Assembly: GCF_031143425.1 (NCBI RefSeq)
Contig: NC_090447.1
Span: 132,017,106 to 132,081,105 of the forward strand
Direction: 5' to 3'
Source: Pleurodeles waltl
Lineage: Eukaryota; Chordata; Amphibia; Caudata; Salamandridae
Length of the DNA stretch: 64,000 bases
A program made the translations under genes and the position numbers. The notes beneath the pieces are model-generated. The model searched no databases, was not told where the DNA came from, and saw nothing but the letters and a program-made list of their open reading frames with translations. Below, in pieces: positions 34,565 through 46,524 of the stretch (within the stretch, counting starts at the first letter, position 1; each line of letters opens with the position of its first letter).

Positions 34565-35484
34565 GTGTTGTGGCCATTTTCCCTCATTGTATTTGCTCTC
34601 ACTAATTTCATTTGCATTGGAGTTAAAACAAAAGGACCAACAGAGCCACATCACAGGAGGGCAGCACGAGGACAGTAGATATGGCAGCCATCTTGTAATG
34701 GCTAAATGTTAGTAATCAACAATCTTGAGTTATTTAGGTTACTACTGCCTGGCACTCTGGTTTGAGTGATGGATCATTTCCCCATAACAATGTGTGTTTC
34801 CTTTCCTATTTTTATAAGTGCAAGGACCTAAAAATAAAATAAGGTGCTGTATTTTTTTTACATCATCTACTTATGAAACATAACCTTTGCACAGATGTTT
34901 TGATCTATTCTTCTGCATTGCTTGCTATAAATTAAATTATTTTTTCCCATCAGTATTCTGGAAGCTTCACATAAATAACACATGCATTGATTGACATCAT
35001 AATGTAGTGAAGTTTAATATTACAGTCACATTTCTGCTAGAGCATAGCAGCTCTGAAATTTGGGCACTCAATGTGCATACCACCCAAAACTCTTTCTGTA
35101 TATTTATAAACAGACTCTAAACTGAAGTTGGTAGGATCTATAATGTCTTCAGCAAACCTTCTCTGCTGGTACACTGATGAACATGGCAGACAATGGCATC
35201 CACAGTATGTCTAAAAGTAATGTTAATGTTTAAATGCAGAAGGGAGGACTGTATTTAACACAACTCTTTTGTAAATTGCAGCTAACATTATACATTGTAA
35301 TTTAGCATGGAAAGACGTCTTACTATTTAGTATCAGCACTTGCCCAATAGTATGCTAATGGGCATGTTCACCAACCAAGTGTATGTGGCAATTCGGAAAA
35401 TAGTGAAGGCATGACACGTAAGCAAGAGTTAATACCATTCTCTAAAAGACTGATGAAATAAACTGGGTTGTTGGTTGACTAGGA
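34565..35484. other. No gene recognised
   Basis: AT-rich sequence to the right of the Harbinger element with no motif or repeat boundary seen. Confidence 0.5.
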
Positions 35485-38129
35485 TGTGAGCCCTGGTCAA
35501 GCAACAGCCACAACCTTTGCATGGTGTACCACAATCAGGCACTAAATTAACCCATGCTCAACCATGGGCAGCTTGGCACAAAAAGCAGTCAGACAACATA
35601 CAGGCAATGTGTAAAGTATTTATACAGCACCCAAACAGTAATAAAGTAACAACACAACACAAGAAATCCCTCAAAATAAGCAGAACAAATTGTAATATGT
35701 TATTTTATGCCAAACCAACAAAAATCCAATCAGTAGACCCAGAGTTATGAATTTTTAAAGTTTAAGGTTTGAAATAGCGCCTAAAAATTCAAAGTGCCAA
35801 CCGCTCTTATAATGTGAGATCGGGTCAGAGTTGAAAGTTTTGGCCGACCGCCATGGAGTGCAGTTCAGATACACAAAGTTACTCGGGCCCAGTTAGTGCT
35901 TATGTTCGGACTTAGGAAAAACTCTTGAAGAAAAATGTCTGAGAAGGTAAAGTTCAGCGGGGCAAGGCTGCAAGGGGTGTCCGTGGAGGAAGCTTCGTCA
36001 TTGGATAGCCTTGGGTCAAAACCGTTGTGAAGATTCCTATGTTTGGACTGGAAATGAAAGTAAAAAAACTACAATGGGACAAGGTAGAAGGCTGTAGCTG
36101 AAGGCAGTTCAATAGGTCGGATACGCCTTTGGCAAAGGACCACTGAAACTGATTTGCTTCTCAGGGGAACATAGCCAGGGAAGCTGCAAAATCAATCTAA
36201 TCGGTGATGCTCCTCGGGCTGTTATGCGAGCAAGTTGGTCCCGGTCTCCTCCTGGTTCTCAGATCACTTTTTGACCAAATTATGTCTAATTCCTCAGTTT
36301 TAGAAATTGGACAACTGGGCACAAATTACACTACAACAAATGGTCCAGAGTTGGTGGGCTCCTCTTGGGGGTTCAGGACTCACTCAAGCTGGGTCCAGGT
36401 GTGGGGTCAAGATGGAAGAAGCTTCTTATATCCCTCTGGCTCTAAATATGAGGCCAGCAAACTAGCTGTTTGAGTCACTTCTGGTTGTCCAGGGGACAGA
36501 TGTTCATGCAGGCCTCAACAGCAGGGCTGGTCTCTGAGTATTCAATGCAGCTCCATGCAGCAAAGCAATCCTTTTAGGTTTTTAGGTACAGCAGCAGTCT
36601 GGCAGAGTGCACAACATGTCACAGCAACAGGCAGTCCTCTGAGTGTCCTTCTATAGGTCCAGTACTGAAATGAAGAGTAGGTCCGAAGCTCCTATTTTTG
36701 TAACCAGATACCCTTCTCCTGGAAGGTTAGAGAACTTTCTGGAAAAGTTCTGTGAAGTGCCTGGGATTTCATGCCTCCCCTGCTCTGGCTCCAAGTTGGC
36801 TGCAGTGACAATGTGGGATTGTTGGTCACTTTATGTAAAGGCAGATCACAGGCTATTCACTTCTGAGTAGGGCCATGTTCAGCTCTAAACCCTCATCATA
36901 TCATACCAGCAGATGGTCCATTCAGGCACACCTAATCCCTCTATTCTGTGACTGTCTGGGAGGAATTCACAAAGTCTAACTGTTATCTACCTAATCATGT
37001 GACCCAAGACAGACTGGATGGCACAAAGGGCTAGGGCAGGAAAACATAAATTTTCTAAAAGTAACACAAAAAGATGATGGACAGAGTGCTGAAAATTTTC
37101 AAACACCCCCTGCCACAGATCTGGGTTATATCCATCATTCTTTGGCTCACCATGCCACCCAACTTTGAACCCAGCCGTAGTCAAATCTGTCTTAGCCTTG
37201 CTCCACATGGGCACAGTCCAGCCCGAACTGTCAGATCAGGTCTTCCCTCCCATTCTACCAGGATGTCCCATCAAGTCACACCTAAGCTCCCATTGTGTGT
37301 GTGTTAAGAGGGAACACACTAAGTCTAGCTGTCACCAATGCCAAACAAGTGACCAGGGACAGGCAGTAGGCACCAAATGACTAAAGTAAGAAAACACCAA
37401 CTTCCTAAAAGTGGCATTTTCAGAACTGCAATTTAAAATCTGACTTCACCATAAGATGTGATTTCAAATTCTGATTTCAGAGACACCAAATATGAAAAGT
37501 GTATCTATTTCAAATTGTGAATTTTATATAATAAGTCAATCCCAGTTTTATCATATGAGAAAGATAGGCCTTGTTGTAGTGAAAATAAACTTTAGAAGTT
37601 TTTCACTACCAGGACATGTAAAACTTAAAAGTCCTGTCTTTTAAATACATTGCACCCTGGCTTGTCCAGGGCCACCTTTAGGGGTGACCTATATGTATGA
37701 AACTGAAATATTTGAGCCTGATAAAAGGGTTAATTTCCCATGTTGATGTGGCAGTGTAAAACCTTACACACAGGCTCTGCTATGACAGGACTGAGGCATG
37801 GTATGGTTAAGGGGCTACTTAACTAGATGGCACAATCAGTGCTGCTGGCGTACTAGAAGTATTTAGTATTTAGAAGTATTTAGGTTACAGGCCCTGAGAA
37901 CACAAAGAACCACTGTACTTACATTACAGACTTATAAGTAAATTAGGTTTGCCAATTGGGGATAAGCTAATGTTACAATGTATTAAAGAGCAAACACAAG
38001 CACTTTAGCACTGATTAACAGTGAGAAAGTGCAGAGAGTCCTGAGGACAACAAAATGAATTTAGCAAAAATAAGAGGAGGAAGGCAAAAAGTTTGGGGAT
38101 GACCCTGCAGGAAGGGAAATTTTCCAACA
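35485..38129 (-). mobile_element. Possible solo LTR of a long-LTR retrotransposon
   Basis: On the minus strand the stretch starts TGTTGGAAAATTTCCC (38129) and ends GGGCTCACA (35485), giving TG...CA ends over 2,645 bp. A TATAAATA-like sequence (plus strand 35616-35626) lies about 130 bp before the 3' end, as in an LTR with a very long U3. There is no coding capacity. I could not find a 5-bp target duplication, and no second copy is in the window. It contains a degenerate internal duplication at about 36880-37060 and 37190-37400. Confidence 0.3.
36880..37410. repeat. Degenerate ~310-bp-spaced duplication
   Basis: Two blocks share the order: a cytosine-rich phrase, a TCAAGTCACACCTAA-like phrase, AA(G)TCTAACTGT or AAGTCTAGCTGT, a GTGACC(A/C) phrase, AAAACA...TTCTAAAAGT and AACA or GGCA. 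The first is at about 36880-37060 and the second about 37190-37400. Identity is only moderate. Confidence 0.5.
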
Positions 38130-38674
38130 GTGTAAATGTATGTGTGTGTATGCAGGAATGTATGCATGTACTTATTTATATATGTATTTATGTGGTGTTT
38201 GTATAAGCAGCACCTAGTAAAAGAAAAGCGTAACACTCTCGAGATGAAGAATAGCAACATAAAAGTACAACGAAGAACAAAATATTAAAAGTACATATAG
38301 GGAAGTATAGATTTACTCTTTCTAATTACACATGTATGTACGTACCTTGCAGATATAGGTACATATATGTGGAGTTAGGTTTAGAAAATCTAGACTTACT
38401 TACCTGTCTATAATTGTTTGGGATATTATGTCCTCAATATTTAGTACCCTAGATATTCTGACTTTGATATTTAGTATGACCACCCTATGGAAGGTCAAAG
38501 GCAAATATAAAGTCAACAAATGATTGAAAAGCTACCTGGGCTTCAAGAACAGAAGTAGATTGTTTTTCCATTGTAATGTAATGCCCTTTATAAATGTATG
38601 TTTTCTACTTTTACCAACATTAGAGCAGGCTTTAGATGGTCCTTATAGATACAGGGGTCTTGTTCCAGATACTT
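38130..38674. other. No gene; short TATGTA-rich patches
   Basis: This contains low-complexity TGTATG/TATGTA patches around 38130-38200 and 38330-38375. No gene or terminal repeat is recognisable. Confidence 0.5.
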
Positions 38675-39508
38675 GGGGCCAGATTTATACTTTTTCACGC
38701 AAAACTGCGTTAGCAAAGTTTTGTGTGAAAAAGTATAGCGCCGGCTAGCGCCATTCCAAAATGCCGGCCAGGCGCCATATTTATGGAATGGCACTAGCTG
38801 GCGCTAATGCCTTGTTAGCATCCTTGAAAAGGACGCTAACAGGGTGGGGGAGGCATAGGGGAAACCAGAGCTTGTGCGCCACATTATGGCGCTACACTGT
38901 TTAGAGGCAGAAAAATGCCTCTCAGCAGTGTAGGGCCATTTTCTGGCACACAACCTCCATGGACATGGCTCCTTTCTTAGTAAAGACGGTGCCATACAGG
39001 GGGCCCCAAGTAAGGGCCCCCGAGTGGGGAAAAATAAAAAATAAAAATACTTACCGGGGCTTACCTGGGATGGGTCACCCATCCTGTGGTGTCCCTCTGG
39101 TGTGGGTGGGTGGGGGTGTCACTGGGCCCAGGGAAGAGCACCTCTAGGCACTTTCCATGGTCTCTGACCATGGTAATATGCCTACAAGTCCCCTTCTGCC
39201 TGCCCATACCTAGGTGTTAAATAATGACGCTAAGCAAGCTCAGCACCATTATTTAAGGCCCCCATCCCCCGTGCTGGATTTTAGCATGGGGGATAAATAT
39301 GGCGCAAAGGCCATATCGTCCTTTTCTGGACGGGAACGCCTACCTTGCATCTCATTGATGCAAGGTAGGTTTTCACATTCAGAAAACGATGTTAACTCCA
39401 TAACTTTGACACTAGACTTGTCTAGCGCCTAAGTATAAATATCGAGTTAGGTTTATGCTGTAAAAAAAAATAATTACGCTAATTCTGTGCAAACCGAGTA
39501 TAGGTGCA
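38675..39508. mobile_element. MITE, second copy of the 14927-15806 family
   Basis: It starts GGGGCCAGATTTATACTTTTT and shows the same internal order as 14927-15806: AAAACTGCG near 38700, AAAAAGTATAGCGCC, a CCTGGGATGGGT-like block, CCATGGTCTCTGACCATGG near 39156, ACGCCTACCTTGCATCTCA near 39336 and AAGTATAAATAT near 39430. The right terminus near 39508 is degenerate. Non-coding. Confidence 0.65.
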
Positions 39509-39564
39509 TAGACTGAGAAGACCTGTGGCCTTTTTTTGCCTCCATGGTTGTGGCATCTTCATAA

Positions 39565-39962
39565 ATGAGATGTGTGGACAATATATCAAGATAAACATAT
39601 TGGAGAGCAAATCTAAAGCAAAAAATGTGTGGTCAAAAATATTTTGGTGTGAAATATCACTGTCAATTATATCTTTTCTTCCATGAATATTATTGTTTTC
39701 AAGGATATTGTTGTTTTGAATATCATTTTCACTAATATAGTTATACAAATATCATTTGTAATTATGAGATGTGTGGACAATATATCAAGATAAACATATT
39801 GGAGAGCAAATCTAAAGCAAAAAATGTGTGGTCAAAAATATTTTGGTGTGAAATATCACTGTCAATTATATCTTTTCTTCCATGAATATTATTGTTTTCA
39901 AGGATATTGTTGTTTTGAATATCATTTTCACTAATATAGTTATACAAATATCATTTGTAATT
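39565..39962 (+). repeat. Perfect tandem duplication, 2 x 199 bp
   Basis: Positions 39565-39763 and 39764-39962 read identically by eye and abut directly. Both encode the same meaningless minus-strand frame. The perfect match in AT-rich non-coding DNA implies a recent duplication or an assembly artefact. Confidence 0.9.
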
Positions 39963-40410
39963 ATTTCAATTTGTTTTAGTTAGTATAATAACTGTGGTTT
40001 CAGTATTGTTTGTGGTGTTGCTATATATTTTTTATAAAATATAGTTTGTAATTTTAAGCGATTTTAATATTTTTATAGTATCGTAGTAGGCTTTTGGGTT
40101 TGTGTGCTGATAGGTTGAGATGGTATTTAAATTAGATTTATTTTTTTATTTAAAGTTTATTTAATATTCAATCATTTTTAATTGATTATTAATAATCCAC
40201 ATGATTACATTTTAATAAAATATTTTGAATTTAAAATTGTATTTTTATTAATATTTAAGTTTTATTGTTAATAATAGTAAGTTAGATTTGAGCACTACCA
40301 AGTCAGAAAATAAATATCAATGGAATCCTTCTGCATGGTCGAAACTAATGTGTAAGGTGGCTTAAAAGGTGTAGATATTCCCACGAAAACATCAAGATCT
40401 TGTAGAACTA
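39963..40410. other. AT-rich spacer
   Basis: Very AT-rich sequence (long runs of T and A, TTTAAT motifs) with no gene seen. Confidence 0.6.
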
Positions 40411-40743
40411 TCATTTACTGTTCATTTCCTGTTCAGTTAATGTCTCTTGTATACCTATGATTTTCACTAGTTGGTCAAGCTCCTTCATTAGTTTTATATC
40501 CGTGACTTGAAGGTTACCATATTTAGCACTTGTCCCTATGTTACTGGGTCTAGTCACAGATTGCTTGTTGTGGAAATATTTGAGCAATTTGAGCTTCCTA
40601 ATGAATTTGAACATGTCTATTCTTGTCTGACTATAATTAAATGTTGTTGATGCACAAAATAATAAACCAAGAGATGAAATCGTCTTTTCTTCTTCAGACC
40701 TCTTTATATCTGACAGGTTGACTATTGTTTTATCATTAGACAT
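40411..40743 (-). pseudogene. N-terminal fragment of a Penelope-like element protein
   Basis: The 110-codon minus-strand frame contains NLSDIKRSEEEKTISSLG, LLFCASTTF and RIDMFKFIRKLKL, which align in order with INLSSKCLEDK, LSFCPDTSLD and RIDLYNFCRKLKL in the larger Penelope-like element at 55221-55712. No RT or GIY-YIG part follows. Retaining the N-terminal part while losing the catalytic part is the reverse of the usual 5'-truncated copy. Further decayed sequence from the same element may extend to about 41400, but I cannot align it. Confidence 0.6.
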
Positions 40744-42640
40744 GTTAATTTCTAGCTGTCCTTGGTCTGTTTTGAAGGGTGTTTTTAGGGTATTGTCTAG
40801 TCCTTCTTTTCCTCCTCCTTTAGGGTTTCCTCCACGGTTGGCTGTAGGTCTGAGATTGATTCTGTCTGATCAATCTCTAATCTGAACTTACTTCAAAACT
40901 TGTATCAGATCGCCGAGGCTCTTGGATTGGTCAGATACTTTCAGACATTCTTCATCTATGCAAATTATCCAAACCTTTCGGCGAATGCCGAAACTTTTCC
41001 GCTCTTATAGTCCAACATGTCATATTTAAAAAAAAAAACAATTCTGTCCCTGAAGGGTTGCTCATGTTTTTTACAGTCTGTCAGCCATGTCTTTATTGAA
41101 GTTGTTAAGAAATTCCTGTTTTGTGCTGCTTGCTAAATCAATTTTGAGTTTAATTTCTTCAATTCTTTTTTTCCAGTCACGGTCATCATACCTAATTAAA
41201 ATTCACATAATTTTGATAGATGCTGCTGTGTTGCTGGAAACCCAATCCTTTAACATCTCTAAATGAGGGATTTCCATATTAGGCACTATTAATAAGCAGC
41301 CCTCTAGGTATGAATCCTACTTCCAAGTATTCTCCTAGTGATTTAATCTCTTACCACTTGGAAATCTCACTTTTAGAAAGTTTTACAAATTGTTTTAACT
41401 TAATACATTTGTCTCCTAAAATATTCTAAGCTCCAGTTATAACAGCAGATTCATTAGGGTGAGAAACATCCTTGCCATCATTGAATATCAATGCTGCATC
41501 GTCCTCCTTCTCATTTAGCCAGTCAATAGACATGTTGAATGCTGTAATGTTTTTGCTTCCCCTCAGCTCAACTGAATATTTTCAGGCTGTGCCCTCTCCC
41601 TCCTTGTATCTGTGTACTCACCGGGGAAGGCTTAAGTGGAGGCTCAGGTGTCCTCTGACTCTCTGGTTGTCAGTTTACTCCACCGGACACATGTCTTTTG
41701 AGGGGACTCAGAGGTGTATAATTCTCTTCAACTGCAGTCGCTAGCCCCGCTCTCACAATTTAAGAAATGCCCTGGGGAGTTGGTGGTCCCCAGGATTACG
41801 GGGGAGCTGTGTGGCCCCCCGCATACAATTTCAGCAATGCTCCAGGGAGGTGGTGGTCATTGGGACTGTGAGTAGATCAGAGGCCCCCTGCATAAAATGT
41901 AAATGTCTCTGGGACCTGGCCCTCCTGGGAGTCTCACAGAAACAAGCATGGGAGCCCGCACTTGGTTTTTCTAAATTGTTGGTCGAAAATTTACCAAATT
42001 CATGGCAAAAACTTTTTAAAAAATGCTTATCCCTAGTTGTGTCCCTCTGGGACTCCACCACTACAGCTAAGGGGTCAGGATGTCACTACCATGGCCCCTT
42101 TTTCCTTTTCTGTTTCACATTTTTTAGTGTGACTTAGCTTAAGCCGAGTCCCAAGGTGGCTGCCAATGCTTCTTGTTGAAGTGTTGACAGCCAATCACAG
42201 CTTGGTATTTGCTGTGCATAAGCTCTTAATCTTCAGGAAGTCGTCGCGGCCAAAGATATACAAATTTGTTTTCCCATTAATATCTCAAAAACTACTGAAC
42301 AGATGTACAACAAATAAGCAAAAGCATAATCTGCAGACCGAAAGCTAGCTTTCTGCTAAATTGTGTGTAGTTCTTTCCAGTGGTTTGGGTTGTAGTCATG
42401 TCTAAAGGTCCTATGAGTATAAAAATGGGAAACACAACTTTTTTTACCCCTCACCCTTTTTCTCGGACACTGCTTCATGGATTGACCCGAAATTTTCCAT
42501 CCACAGCAAGAATCAGCGACACACTTTTTTGGGAAAAATGTTGTGAAGATTAGTTAAACCGTGACAAAGATATAGGCAAGTCCAAAAAAAAAAAATCTAG
42601 GGGATTATGGTCCTAATTATAACTAACTAGTGATGTCTGC
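40744..42640. other. No gene; decayed repeat DNA
   Basis: The left part may continue the Penelope fragment. About 41745-41920 holds two diverged copies of a ~75-bp block (GCCCTGGGGAGTTGGTGG and GCTCCAGGGAGGTGGTGG), with a related block near the window's right end (63840-64000). The rest has no recognisable content. Confidence 0.45.
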
Positions 42641-42644
42641 CACT

Positions 42645-42756
42645 CGGTAATACATATATATATCTATATAGATATATAGATAGATATATATGTAAATATA
42701 TATATATATATATATTCACACACACAAGTACACACATATTTATACATATATTTATA
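42645..42756. repeat. (TA)n / ATAG microsatellite
   Basis: This is an impure ATATAT/ATAGATAT tract, followed by CACACACA and TATTTATA, immediately left of the Penelope-like element's terminal repeat. AT-rich target DNA is common for this class. Confidence 0.85.
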
Positions 42757-42997
42757 TATTTCACAAACAAGTCACTTCATAGTAGAAGGGAACCAGGTTT
42801 CCTCAAAGTCTCGCCGCATGAATGACGCTGGCACTGCCAATCCAAATCCCAAAATGTTCTCTTCATTTCATTATATAAAGTATAAAGTGCTGAATGCTAA
42901 TTCCGAAATCAATGGCAACATGTTTCGGCCAGAGCCCTCGATTGGCCATAGAGTTGTATGCAACACTGGTGTATTTAAATCATGTGACCACCCACCA
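42757..42997 (-). repeat. Pseudo-LTR of the Penelope-like element (3' copy)
   Basis: It begins TATTTCACAAACAAGTCACT and ends CATGTGACCACCCACCA on the plus strand. It matches 62792-62937 in the same orientation at both ends, but has about 95 bp more in the middle, including ACATGTTTCGGCC. Confidence 0.8.
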
Positions 42998-43173
42998 ATT
43001 AAAATCTGTTTTTTAAAATCCGTTTTTTAATTTTGATTGCTAATTCTTTTATTATCTCTCTCACTTTCATTTATCATACGTCTTGCAGTTTTATGCCTTT
43101 CACTGATTATGATAAGGTGCTGTTATTCAATATTATTTAACAATTGAAAAGTCTTAAGTATTCTTGTCCCTTT

Positions 43174-43744
43174 TGTTGAAGTAAGCCTCAGCAAGGCCTA
43201 CTAGTGCAAGGGGTTCACCTTTCTCTGCACAAAGTCCTCAGACCATATAGGAAGAAGTTGGCACAGGAACTGAAATAAAAGACAAAGTTTATTAACCTCA
43301 TGAGGAGGTACTACAGTTCAAACAGCACCCTTAGGTAATGTCTGAAGTAGCACACTGAACCGAGAGAGCATGGTCCTTTTATACCTACGCCGGGGCTAAA
43401 AGGAGGTGGTACAATTATAGAAGCAAGACTTGTATACATGTAAGGTCATGTGGAAAATGCACAGTCGACAAGTAGGAGGAGCTAACAGTTTTCAAGGACT
43501 AACAGCTGCAGACCTTACTGAGCATGTGCGAAAGTGGGAGATGCTAAATATAACTTGTCACTAGGCAGATTTCAAGAGTAGTTAACAGAAAGGTAGGACA
43601 GAGCACATGGTGAGCACATGGCAGCATGTGGCAGAGAATATGGCTGCCATGAATACAAAATGGATTCCGCGAAATGTTCACAATAGTTACAAATACAAGA
43701 TGTCTTCTGCTAATGCTTAATCTAATTGCTGCTAAACTACAACA
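43174..43744 (-). repeat. 3' LTR of the endogenous retrovirus
   Basis: 571 bp with TG...CA ends. On the minus strand a TATAAAAG box lies at plus-strand 43376-43383 and an AATAAA signal at 43288-43293, giving a U3-R-U5 order consistent with minus-strand transcription. Confidence 0.92.
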
Positions 43745-43760
43745 GACGACCCTTTCAGCA
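43745..43760 (-). promoter_or_regulatory. Weak polypurine tract candidate
   Basis: The minus strand reads CTGAAAGGGTCGTC just before the 3' LTR. GAAAGGG is the only purine run and is separated from the LTR by a few pyrimidines, so the tract is either decayed or atypical. Confidence 0.3.
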
Positions 43761-45446
43761 TTAACTGAAGACATTCGTCTTTCTGGGATAATCTAAATAT
43801 TCATCTTGTATATTTATGCTCATCATTTCAGCTATTTCTTTATCTAACATATGTTGTGCTTTCATTTCTGTAATATTAGTTTTTGGTAGGCATACAAGCA
43901 GTAATACACATGGAGCAGAACATTGGACCACACTGAATACAGATACAGCATGTGAAAAATATTGCAATCATTACACACAGGATAGTCAGTAGTTTCCAGC
44001 CCCAGGCGGAAACAAGAGCCCAAAACCATACAGAAAAAGTCCAAGTACCAGTCTCTGTGTGGATTTCTGCAGCAATTTTATGCAATTTAGATATTGCATC
44101 ATATACTGAAGGTGAGTGATGGGAATGAAAACACAGCGACTACTACCGATGATGCGACATGCACCACCTCGGTCAGCTAATATCACATCTAGTACCATAC
44201 GATTTTGGAGCGCTACAATCCTCGCAATTTGGAGCTCCTGTTTAATATTCCCAAGTGCCAGAGCTGCCTGATTGGTAACAGCTTCCACAACCCTAGTCAA
44301 TCGTCTCACTTTCCTACTGTTTAACGCAGCACCCACAAAGGGGAACAATCCTAAATTAAAATCAACATATTGTTGCAGGCTAGTATCCGTTTGGTCTACC
44401 TCATTTGTACTTATTTCCCTTTTATATCTATTGTTAATGATGTCATTGAACAGTTTTAAATCTCGGTGATATGATGCAGGGGCCAAAAACACAGGGGGTA
44501 ATAGAAAAGATACATAACACACACCTGACCACCCAACAGGTAGTTGGTAATATCCATAGTTACCACAAACAAAATATGTATTATTTGAAGCTGTAAAACT
44601 ACTATTATTTACACCCTCAATAGTTAAAATCAAGGTACAATCGTTTATCCCTACTGGAATTCACCCAATGCTAAATATACATAAATCTGCTTTAGTTTTT
44701 GTAACAGAAATCACAAATTGTTCTTTCTTGTCAGAGTCTCTTATATTTGTGAAGACATATGGTATTGAAACATTGTCCGGTTGATACTCTTCCCATTCCC
44801 ATTTAGTTCCTTTGGCTTGGGGATACCCATCTTTGTCTTGGTAGCATACTTTATTAAGGCGAAAAAGAAGTCCGCCCTCTGTATGTTTTCCAGATGCAAA
44901 CAAAAGCGTGTACCAAGCTTGACAAGAACCATTGTGTGAAAAAGGAAGAGGAATGAAAGGTTTTCCTCCTTTCTTTTGATGCGCAGGTATCATTCCACAT
45001 ACCCAACAGTTAGTAGTATGTGTAGCATTATGAGTATGATGCAACATCTGAATGAAAGTATTATTGAAGTACGATTGACGGTGCTTCTGCTCCTGATAGG
45101 GAAGTGTAAAGTAATAGTGATCCTCTGGTACTGGAGTAGTGGCAACAAAAACAAAAAACTCACGAGCAGGAGCCTTCTTTTCAACAAACCAGGTGATTGT
45201 TGCTGTAACCACCAAAACAACAACAAACCCCATAGTACTAATGATCAGTTTGTTATTCATTTTAGCAACAGTGATAATCGACTCTTTCAGAAATGGATTA
45301 AAAACAATCGTTGGAGCTCTTATCCCTGGGTAGCTGCTGATTTCTTCACCACGGGCCAAGACGGGTGTCACTACTCTAATGCATGGCTGATCCCCCCCCC
45401 TTGCCACATTGGCTCTCCGTTTCACTAACCCAGGGCGGTAGCTCAA
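43761..45446 (-). pseudogene. env: env glycoprotein, SU and TM, with stop and frame breaks
   Basis: SU is encoded from 45446 to 44661. It has a hydrophobic signal-like segment (MGFVVVLVVTATITWF), a CWVC motif of the kind used for SU-TM disulfide exchange, and possible N-glycosylation sites. A TGA at 44661 interrupts, and the same frame resumes (ORF 44633-43986). A furin-like site RYKR lies at 44418-44429, and a TM ectodomain follows with LQNRMVLDVILADRGGAC. The disulfide loop reads CX6RC, with Arg (CGC) at the first of the two adjacent cysteines typical of gamma-type TM. Frameshifts near 44100 and 43960 separate the membrane span and the cytoplasmic tail, which ends at 43761. Not expressible as one protein. 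Confidence 0.85.
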
Positions 45447-46524
45447 CCAGTTTTTTCAAAACATTTTCAGATTCTTTCCTCGGTCTCAAATTATATCGCG
45501 ACACTCCAGAAGTCGTATGGTCCGGGAAGGCCTCTGCAGATTCGTCAGGTGATATAGCACGGCCATTCTCCGTAGTCAAAATCTCTCGATGATCGGTCAG
45601 CACAGCAGGTTCCACCAAGGTAGGTAGCACTCTCTTGCAGTGAGTACTATGGACCCAATTCTTTCGGTTCGTCACTCGAACTGCTGTCCTTGTCGCAAGG
45701 AGCACCTGTTCTGGGCCTCGCCACCTTGGTTCCAAGCTGCTTGATCTTTCAAAAGACTTAATCATCACCTGGTCACCAGGTCGGAGTTCATGGCCTTCAC
45801 CTGTAGATCTGTCAGGAAGTGCTTCTCGAACCTGTTGATGAATAGAAACCAAATTGTCGGTTAACTGTGCCAAATAATCATTCATCAGGACACAAGGTAC
45901 ATCATATACGGATTTTGGCTTAGGAACTCCCCAAATATTCATTGGCCTCCCAAATACTATTTTGTATGGGCTAAGGCCGAGTCGAGAGTGTGGCACTGAC
46001 CTAATAGACAATAATGCCAATGGTAATGCATCCGGCCAAGTTAAGGATGTGGAAGCCTGTATCTTCGCTAACTTCAGCTTCAAAGTAGCATTATACCTTT
46101 CCACCAACCCTGCTGATTGTGGGTGGAAAACCGCATGGAACTTCTGTTTGATCCCTAATACTTTCAGGACATACTTAATAACTTCCCCAACAAAATGAGG
46201 TCCGTTATCACTCCATAAAAGTCTGCAAACACCAAACCTAGGGAAAAATTATTTCAAAAGCACCTTCGCTGTGGTTAAGGCAGTATTATCCTTTGTGGGA
46301 TACACCTCTATCCATTTACTGAAGGCCCATACCACCACCAAGACATACTTTAAATTGTTGCAGCGTTCAAGCTGAATATAATCCATTTTTAGAACTTCAA
46401 AAGGTGCAGTTGGTGTAGCAAACCCTCCCGCAGGAGTACGTGTCCCTTTTCCAGGATTGTATTGTAAACAGATGAAACAAGACTGTACTACTCTCTTAGC
46501 TGTACTGGAAATTTCTGGATGCTC
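45376..46524 (-). pseudogene. pol: pol: integrase
   Basis: Continues in the same frame with one more stop, a TAA at 46249-46251. Visible are the CFIC pair of the HHCC zinc domain, the catalytic core with MDYIQL (Asp), WSDNGPHF (Asp) and PQSAGLVERYN (Glu), and a C-terminal region with LRPGDQVMIKSF and PRWRGPEQVLL, the usual GDxV and WxGP motifs. The end overlaps the env frame by about 70 nt in another phase. All three catalytic acidic residues are present, but the stops prevent a full-length protein. Confidence 0.88.
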
